From an uncultured Clostridia bacterium (GTDB taxonomy: Bacteria; Bacillota; Clostridia; Christensenellales; UBA3700), in assembly GCA_947175555.1 (NCBI GenBank), contig CAMWNK010000006.1, forward strand, positions 1 through 45,124: 45,124 nucleotides of DNA. Reading direction: 5' to 3'. The notes beneath the pieces were generated by a model. That model had not been told where the DNA came from. It did not search any database and saw only the letters and a program-made list of their open reading frames with translations. Shown here one piece after another: positions 38,797 to 45,124 of the stretch. The position numbers were made by a program, and so were the translations under genes. Position 1 is the stretch's first letter, and every line of letters begins with the position of its first letter.

Positions 38797-39767
38797 TGAA
38801 GAAGAAGTTATCGCTTATATTGATAGCCGTCGCGCTTATTCTCTCCGTAGTGGGCATAGCAGCTTGCAGCGGCTCGGAACAGGCCTTTTATGACGGATTG
38901 ATTAAGGACGCTCGCAAGGCGGAAGAGGGACTTTCCAAGATGTATACCGCCATGGCAGAGCGTAGCTATTATTCCGATTTTGACGTAATATACACGTATC
39001 ACGACAACGTATCGCGCGGTACTCCCGACAAGGAAGGATGGGTGAACAGCGATATTACCGATTGGTACGTGCAGATAGCGCAGGTACGTATTATCGTCAG
39101 TCTCGGCGAGGACGGAGCTGTGAGTTATTACAGCAAAGTTACTATATTCAATGAGATGACGGATGGACACTATGACGACGTCAAGGGCAAGAGGGATTTC
39201 GTAAAGGCGCTCGAGGGCGAGATATGGATGGATTCTCAAGGAGTATATAGTGTATATTACGATGCCGAAGGCAATAAGACGGCGCGTGTCGACCTGCCCA
39301 ATGTATACGTCGGCGAGTACGATATAGACGCTCTGCTTACACTTTGGCCTGCAATGACGCAGAGATATTCCGACTTAGAGGACGACCTCGGAGACATTAC
39401 GCAGGCTACTTACGGATTTAAGCTGTACTGCAATCTCTGTCAGCTGGGATTGAGATACGTATATGACCTCGACGGCAACATGGTAGACAGCTGGCACAGC
39501 GATGAGGTAAGCAGCGGATACGGCGACGACCTCTCTTATGACTGGAACAAGGTCAGCGGACTTGACAACGTAAGGCTGTCGGTTACCTCGGACACAGCTC
39601 ACGTTATCGATAAGTTCGAGCTTTTTACCGAGCGCGTACTTGCTTACTATCAGGCTAAGAACGAGGTGGACAAGACCTTGGTACTCAAAGCCGATGTATG
39701 GGCTAAGACTCAGATCACCGTCGATATTAAGACTAAGGACGTGCCCGCTATACCCGATAAGGCATAA
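38796..39767 (+). CDS. Putative lipoprotein of unknown function
   Basis: 323 aa. 'MKKKLSLILIAVALILSVVGIAACSGSE' lipobox. Start overlaps the MFS stop (taATG). Confidence 0.75.
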   Translation: MKKKLSLILIAVALILSVVGIAACSGSEQAFYDGLIKDARKAEEGLSKMYTAMAERSYYSDFDVIYTYHDNVSRGTPDKEGWVNSDITDWYVQIAQVRIIVSLGEDGAVSYYSKVTIFNEMTDGHYDDVKGKRDFVKALEGEIWMDSQGVYSVYYDAEGNKTARVDLPNVYVGEYDIDALLTLWPAMTQRYSDLEDDLGDITQATYGFKLYCNLCQLGLRYVYDLDGNMVDSWHSDEVSSGYGDDLSYDWNKVSGLDNVRLSVTSDTAHVIDKFELFTERVLAYYQAKNEVDKTLVLKADVWAKTQITVDIKTKDVPAIPDKA

Positions 39768-39795
39768 TACCGATATTAATATCAATCAAGACTCG

Positions 39796-39826
39796 GCGCG
39801 CTCCAACTTACGGGCGCGCTGTTTTT
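39796..39826 (+). terminator. Terminator at the end of the transporter/lipoprotein operon
   Basis: cggcgcgc-tccaacttacgg-gcgcgctgttttta. Confidence 0.7.
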
Positions 39827-40041
39827 AGATGAGTATTATTTGTTATATGTAGAGGTAGTCGACTTGCTAATACGTTTTAGTAAACTAAGTCTCGCTCGAT
39901 ACCGCTTGTCTCATGATGTCCGACAGTCGTGTCTGCCCATACTTTCATCTATGCTATGTTAAGTATAAGACTTGATGCGGTTGGCGTGATTATTATATAT
40001 TGATTAATTTTCTTGTAAATATTGCGATGCCGCGCCGCCGC

Positions 40042-40071
40042 TTGTTAAAGATATCTGTAAAGTGGTAAAAT
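40042..40071 (+). promoter_or_regulatory. Putative promoter directly abutting uvrC
   Basis: TTGTTA (40042-40047), 18-nt spacer, TAAAAT (40066-40071), only 7 nt before the ATG at 40079. Confidence 0.5.
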
Positions 40072-40078
40072 ATATATT

Positions 40079-41920
40079 ATGAACGAAGCGTTGAGACTTA
40101 AGATTAGAGATTTACCCAAGAGCAGCGGAGTATATATCATGTATTCCGAGTCGGGGCAAATACTTTATATCGGTAAGGCGAAGGTACTGAAAAATAGGGT
40201 AAGCCAGTACTTCAACGCGGGCGTTAAGACGGATAAGGTAGCTGCAATGGTGTCTAAGATACACACGTTCGACTACATTATCACGCGCAACGAGGTGGAG
40301 GCCCTCGTACTTGAAAACAATCTTATCAAGAAGCATAAGCCCCCTTACAACATATTACTTAAGGACGACAAGTCGTATCCATTTATCCGCATTGACGTGA
40401 AGTCGGATTTTCCGCGTATAGAAATCGTACGCAAGCTGCGCAATGACGGCGCAAGATATTTCGGTCCCTACATGCAAGGCATAGGATTTAAGGATATATC
40501 GGAGCTCATATATTCCGCATTCAGTTTGCGCTCTTGCCGTCTGGATATGAATAGGATACCGCGCTCGCACCGTCCCTGTCTCAATTACCATATCGGCAGA
40601 TGTATGGCGCCTTGCTCGGGGAGCGTAAGCAAGGAAGAGTATCGCACCGTTGTGGATGAGGTAATCTCCTTTTTAAGCGGCAATGATAAGAAGGTAGGCT
40701 CTATACTCGAGTCTAAGATGTTAGAGGCGTCGGAGCGCGAGGATTACGAGCTTGCGCTGTGGTATAAGGATAAGCTCGAGGTGCTCTCCAAGCTCGTAAG
40801 GCGTCAGGTTACGGCGCTGCCTAAAGACTATAATATGGATATATTCGCTATAGCAGGCAGCGGGCTTAATACCGTCATAGCCACCCTGTACGTTCGGGCG
40901 GGCAAACTCGTGGGCGGCGATAAGCAAAGCATTACGGACGTATCGGTAGACGACGGCGTAGCGCTTTCGTCGTTCATCTCGCGCTATTACGACAGCATAG
41001 GATATGTGGCGGACGAGATAGTTACGTCAATAGATGTGGACGGAGAGGAAGCTCTTGCCGAGTATCTTAGTTCTCTTAAGGGCAGAAAGGTCAATATCGT
41101 ATGTCCTAAGCAGGGCGTAAGACGGCAGCTTGCGGATATGGCGGTAGCCAATGCTACGGATTATCTTGAAAAGTCGCTGTCGTTGCAAGAGCGTAAAGAT
41201 AATATGACAGTGGGCGCGGTTATGCAACTTGCGGAGCTGCTCAATCTCAAGCGTCTGCCTTTGCGCATGGAGTGCTACGATATTTCGCACATCAGCGGCA
41301 CGGATAAAGTGGCGTCGATGGTAGTATTCACGGACGGTATGCCCGACAGGTCGCATTATCGCAAGTTCCGTATCAAGAGCGTCGAGGGCAACGACGATTT
41401 TGCCAGTCTGCAAGAGACGCTAAAGCGCAGACTCAAGCGACTTACGGACGGGGATAGCGACGTCAGTCTCGGCACAAAACCCGATTTGATAATTATAGAC
41501 GGCGGCAAGGGGCAGCTCAGTTCCGTCATGGAGATAGCGGAAGCTACCGACGTCGACGTGCAGTTTATTTCGCTTGCCAAGCGGGAAGAGGAAGTATTCC
41601 TTCCGCACAATTCCCTGCCCGTAATTTTGCCGCGCGACAGCTATGCGCTCAAGCTGTTGCAGAGGATAAGAGACGAGGCGCACCGCTTTGCAATCACGTT
41701 CCATCGCAATACCAGGGGCAAGAGGATGTCTCACTCCACGCTTGAGAATATCGACGGCGTTGGCGCGGTTAAGGCAAAAAAATTGCTCAAGGCGTTCAGA
41801 AGCATGGCGGCTATCAAGTGCGCAACAGTCCCCGAGCTCGAGAGCGTGATAGACAAGCGCGCCGCCGCGGCTGTATACGAAGCGTATCACGGCGCAGAGG
41901 GTACGGACGTAATCAATTGA
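40079..41920 (+). CDS. uvrC: Excinuclease ABC subunit C
   Basis: 613 aa. GIY-YIG 'SSGVYIMYSESGQILYIGKAKVLKNRVSQYF', 'CLNYHIGRCMAPCSG', 'MECYDISHISGTDKVASMVVF', 'DLIIIDGGKGQL', C-terminal HhH. Confidence 0.97.
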   Translation: MNEALRLKIRDLPKSSGVYIMYSESGQILYIGKAKVLKNRVSQYFNAGVKTDKVAAMVSKIHTFDYIITRNEVEALVLENNLIKKHKPPYNILLKDDKSYPFIRIDVKSDFPRIEIVRKLRNDGARYFGPYMQGIGFKDISELIYSAFSLRSCRLDMNRIPRSHRPCLNYHIGRCMAPCSGSVSKEEYRTVVDEVISFLSGNDKKVGSILESKMLEASEREDYELALWYKDKLEVLSKLVRRQVTALPKDYNMDIFAIAGSGLNTVIATLYVRAGKLVGGDKQSITDVSVDDGVALSSFISRYYDSIGYVADEIVTSIDVDGEEALAEYLSSLKGRKVNIVCPKQGVRRQLADMAVANATDYLEKSLSLQERKDNMTVGAVMQLAELLNLKRLPLRMECYDISHISGTDKVASMVVFTDGMPDRSHYRKFRIKSVEGNDDFASLQETLKRRLKRLTDGDSDVSLGTKPDLIIIDGGKGQLSSVMEIAEATDVDVQFISLAKREEEVFLPHNSLPVILPRDSYALKLLQRIRDEAHRFAITFHRNTRGKRMSHSTLENIDGVGAVKAKKLLKAFRSMAAIKCATVPELESVIDKRAAAAVYEAYHGAEGTDVIN

Positions 41921-42064
41921 TAGCTTTGCAAGCGTCTAAGTTTTTTTTGCTTGATAACGGATTATTTTTAGGGCGCGCGGAGTATATCTGTAAGATATAA
42001 CGCGCAATACGTCTATGACGCTCGGCTTGACTTTGACTATAATAATGTATATATTATAAAGTAT

Positions 42065-42886
42065 ATGAAGTATAAGATAATTTTCAGCGATTTCGACGGC
42101 ACGATTACTATGCCCGATAATACCGTATCCGAGCGCACTAAGCGCAGTATTGCTTCTTTCAGGGATAGGGGCGGTAAGTTTGTTGTGGCGACAGGCAGAC
42201 TGTTTTCCTCTATTTTGCCGCGGGTGCGTCAGTTGGGTATTACGGACGGAGAAGTCGTTGTATATCAAGGCGCAGGCACGTACGATATCGCAACGGGCAA
42301 GCCGCTTTATCTTAACGTCATAGATAAGCCGCTTGCGGTGTCGCTGCTTCGCTCGATAGAGGCACTCGATTATTGCGTGCCGCTCGTATACTTTGACGAC
42401 AAGTGCAACTGCCGCGAGGTCAACGATGCAGTGCGCATGTTTTGCGACATATGCGGTGTATCGCCGTCGGTAACGCCCGATAACATGCCGCTTTCAGACT
42501 ATGTTGCAAGTCATGACGTAAAGCCTGTCAAGGTGCTCACGTTGCTCATGCCCGACGACAGCGGGCGCTTTCTCGAGCATATGCGCGGATTGTACGGGGA
42601 CAAGGTAATCTTTACCCGCTCCAACAAGATGGTTGTGGAGGCTCTGCCTTTCGGCGTAAATAAAGGGGCTGCGTGCAGACGCATAGCCGAGAGCTACGGG
42701 GTAAGTGCTTCCGAAGTCATTTGCGCGGGAGACGCGGAGAATGATATTTCTATGATAGAATACGCAGGTCTCGGCGTAGCCGCCCCCGGTGCAATGCAGG
42801 GGCTTAAAGATAGAGCGGATTACGTCAGTCAAGCCACGGTGGGCGATTGCATCGGCGATATAATCGATAGATTTTGCAAGGAGTGA
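42065..42886 (+). CDS. Cof-type HAD-family hydrolase
   Basis: 273 aa. 'YKIIFSDFDGTITMPDNTVSERTKRSIASFRDRGGKFVVATGRL', 'EVICAGDAENDISMIEYAGLGVAAPGA'. Confidence 0.92.
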   Translation: MKYKIIFSDFDGTITMPDNTVSERTKRSIASFRDRGGKFVVATGRLFSSILPRVRQLGITDGEVVVYQGAGTYDIATGKPLYLNVIDKPLAVSLLRSIEALDYCVPLVYFDDKCNCREVNDAVRMFCDICGVSPSVTPDNMPLSDYVASHDVKPVKVLTLLMPDDSGRFLEHMRGLYGDKVIFTRSNKMVVEALPFGVNKGAACRRIAESYGVSASEVICAGDAENDISMIEYAGLGVAAPGAMQGLKDRADYVSQATVGDCIGDIIDRFCKE

Positions 42887-42887
42887 T

Positions 42888-43826
42888 ATGAAAAAGAACG
42901 TTATAGACGAGGGCAGTAAGCAGAGCGTGCGGATTAAGGACTTCTGTCAGGAGTGTTCGCTTGAGCTTGCGCGCGGCAATGCGCTCGAGTATATCACTTT
43001 CAGCTCGCTCATGGTCAATCGTCCCGGGCTTTTGTTTACTGGCTTTGACGACTATTTCGGAGCGGGGAGAATACAGCTTATCGGTAATGCCGAGCACTAT
43101 TATCTCAATTCTCTCGGAGAGGAGGACAGGCTCAACGCAATGCGTCGACTGCTGTCTAAGCACGTGCCTTGCGTGATATATGCAAGAGGCATTGCGCCCG
43201 ATTCTGTGATGCTGGACGAGGCGGAGAAGTACAATATCCCCATGTTCCTTGCACCCGATACCACTACGTCGCTGAGCGTCAAGCTCAATAAGTATCTCAC
43301 TCAGCTGCTTGCGCCTACGCAGTACGTTCACGGTACGCTGCTCGAGGTGTCGGGCGTGGGCGTTCTCATTACGGGCAACAGCGGACTGGGTAAGAGCGAG
43401 ACTGCGCTTGAGCTTATCCACCGCGGACACAGGCTCGTATCCGACGATGCGGTGATTATCAAGCGTATAAACGACGAGCTGGTAGGTTGTCCGCCCGAGA
43501 AAATCAGATATTTTATGGAAGTGCGCGGTATAGGAATAATCGACGTAAGACGCATGTACGGAGTAGGCGCGGTTGTCAAGTCCAAAGATGTGGATTTAGT
43601 CATAGAGCTTAAGAAGTGGGGTAATCCCGAGGACGTTGACAGACTGGGCAATAAGCGCATGAGGGAGAATATACTCGGCGTAGAGGTGCCCAAGCTCGTC
43701 TTGCCCGTTATGCCCGGGCGCAACCTTGCTATCGTTGTGGAGACGGCTGCGCGCAATTACCGCTTGCAGAACATGGGTTATGACGCTATGGTCGCAATGA
43801 CAAAGGGGATTGGACTTAATGAATAA
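42888..43826 (+). CDS. hprK: HPr kinase/phosphorylase
   Basis: 312 aa. 'GVLITGNSGLGKSETALELIHRGHRLVSDDAV', 'MEVRGIGIIDVRRMYG', 'VMPGRNLAIVVETAARNYRLQNMGYDA'. Confidence 0.96.
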   Translation: MKKNVIDEGSKQSVRIKDFCQECSLELARGNALEYITFSSLMVNRPGLLFTGFDDYFGAGRIQLIGNAEHYYLNSLGEEDRLNAMRRLLSKHVPCVIYARGIAPDSVMLDEAEKYNIPMFLAPDTTTSLSVKLNKYLTQLLAPTQYVHGTLLEVSGVGVLITGNSGLGKSETALELIHRGHRLVSDDAVIIKRINDELVGCPPEKIRYFMEVRGIGIIDVRRMYGVGAVVKSKDVDLVIELKKWGNPEDVDRLGNKRMRENILGVEVPKLVLPVMPGRNLAIVVETAARNYRLQNMGYDAMVAMTKGIGLNE

Positions 43827-43992
43827 TCTTGAGAGATCTCGGCTTGCCGAGTCGTATGACGAGGATTGCGACTGCATGGAAGGGCAGTCCTTTGAGGACG
43901 CATTCAACTGCGGCAGCGAGGCTGATAAGTTTAAGCGCAGGTATCAGGATTATTATTCCGATATCAAGATAGGACACAAGGAGGATTGGTAA
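43819..43992 (+). CDS. Small acidic Cys-containing hypothetical protein (57 aa from ATG 43819)
   Basis: ATG overlaps the hprK stop and the stop overlaps the next ATG (taATG). 'MNNLERSRLAESYDEDCDCMEGQSFEDAFNCGSEADKFKRRYQDYYSDIKIGHKEDW'. Confidence 0.65.
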   Translation: MNNLERSRLAESYDEDCDCMEGQSFEDAFNCGSEADKFKRRYQDYYSDIKIGHKEDW

Positions 43993-44816
43993 TGCTCGAT
44001 TATATTTACGTTACCGTCATAGGCTTGCTGCTGATATTGATTACGGTGCCGCTTGTGCTCGTCTTTTTGCGTGGCAAGCGCGAGCTTGCGGAAAAGATAG
44101 TCTTTGCCGTGTGTTGCTTTGTCCTAATTTATAAGCTGATACACTTTACCATGTACTGCACGATATACAATAAGCGCATTATCGAGCAGCTGCCTGTAGA
44201 GATATCCTCGATATCTTATTTCCTTTTCCCCATCGCGTACCTTACGGGTATTAAGTGGCTTAAAGATTCGTCGCGCTTTATAGCTTTTATGGCGGGATTT
44301 ATTCAGCTCGTTGCAATATCGGTATCGCCACAGTCTTTCGTGCTCTCGGAGATGCCTTACTTTACGTTTGTTGAGAGCATAATATTGCATTACGCGCTCT
44401 TTCTCGGCAGCTTTATCTGCATTACTTGTATCGAGCCGCTTAATATTAAGCAGCTCCCGCTCACGCTTGCAATATTTACCGTGGTGGTGCTTTGGGGCGG
44501 CGTGCTTGCAGCGCAGACTTGGCAGACAGGCTCTAATATAATGTTCGTTCAAGAGAACGTCATTCCGCCTTTCTTACTTATCCCCGGACTTGGCAAGGGC
44601 AAACTCTACATAATTGAGTACGTCATGATATTCCTTGTGTACTGCGTGGCGGTATACGGCGTGAGTTACGCCTGCCATAAGGGCAAGACTTCTAAGGCTT
44701 CGGCATGGAATATGGGACCTATCCGCAACTATATCGCTTATCTGCAATCATTAGCGCCCGTTGATACCGTTACTTCTACGGAAAGTCAACAAGAGGATAT
44801 AACTACTCAACTTTAA
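43992..44816 (+). CDS. Polytopic membrane protein, YwaF/TMEM164-like (TIGR02206-type) candidate
   Basis: About 274 aa with multiple TM segments. 'LPVEISSISYFLFPIAYLTG' and the overall TM pattern resemble YwaF-family proteins. Confidence 0.5.
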   Translation: MLDYIYVTVIGLLLILITVPLVLVFLRGKRELAEKIVFAVCCFVLIYKLIHFTMYCTIYNKRIIEQLPVEISSISYFLFPIAYLTGIKWLKDSSRFIAFMAGFIQLVAISVSPQSFVLSEMPYFTFVESIILHYALFLGSFICITCIEPLNIKQLPLTLAIFTVVVLWGGVLAAQTWQTGSNIMFVQENVIPPFLLIPGLGKGKLYIIEYVMIFLVYCVAVYGVSYACHKGKTSKASAWNMGPIRNYIAYLQSLAPVDTVTSTESQQEDITTQL

Positions 44817-44819
44817 TAA

Positions 44820-44838
44820 TAATGCCTTATGGCATTTT
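44820..44838 (+). terminator. Weak hairpin just after the last CDS
   Basis: aatgcc-ttat-ggcatttt. Confidence 0.45.
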
Positions 44839-44860
44839 GCATGCCGTAAAGTAGAATGTG

Positions 44861-44892
44861 AGCCGCGCAGTAATATGCGCGGCTTTTTTTTG
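44861..44892 (+). terminator. Rho-independent terminator
   Basis: agccgcgc-agtaatat-gcgcggctttttttttg. Confidence 0.9.
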
Positions 44893-45124
44893 TTAAGAAA
44901 GTCAAGATAAATTGCAAATATGTATTGTACAGTCTATATGATTGTGAAAACTTGTATCATTTAATTTTTCAATAGCCGCATTCTTTATTTAAGTTAAATT
45001 ATATTATATAATATTTATGACATTATGCAGTATATTTTATGAGCTGTCTGCTCAGCTAATATATTGCAACCTAATAATTCATACGACAGATTAAATCAAT
45101 TAGTTAACCAAGAAAAATTATCAT

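Noticed and set aside
1-45124. CRISPR arrays, tRNA/rRNA genes, phage or transposase genes
   Set aside because: None recognised on reading. A tRNAscan/Infernal run would be needed to exclude small RNAs formally.

Overview
The window looks like a chromosome segment from a Firmicutes/Clostridia-type bacterium (inferred from gene content and codon usage; no taxonomy search was possible). Two housekeeping blocks flank a large sugar and cyclitol catabolic island. Left block (1-9284): C-terminus of a surface protein, an OGG-type glycosylase, a diverged NYN-like protein, orphan ilvN, a heterodimeric ABC exporter pair, and nadE. Central island (about 9789-39767): a class II aldolase; an orphan lipoprotein; a GH38 alpha-mannosidase directly followed by iolC-iolB-iolD-iolE-iolA-iolG; an AraC regulator; a hexuronate operon (eda-kdgK-uxaC-uxuA-SDR) continuing into a Gfo/Idh oxidoreductase, an apparently split CehA/McbA-type protein (beta-domain ORF plus PHP ORF) and a GDPD-like protein; then an operon of Gfo/Idh - TIM barrel - Gfo/Idh - putative alpha/alpha-barrel glycosidase - GPH-type MFS symporter - lipoprotein. 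Right block: uvrC, a Cof-like HAD phosphatase, hprK, a small acidic Cys-containing protein and a YwaF/TMEM164-like membrane protein. The best lead is the co-location of alpha-mannosidase, inositol, glucuronate and phosphodiesterase-like genes with one GPH transporter. This could be a cytoplasmic pathway for a glycosylated inositol conjugate, but that is a hypothesis. No tRNA, rRNA, CRISPR or intact mobile element was recognised.
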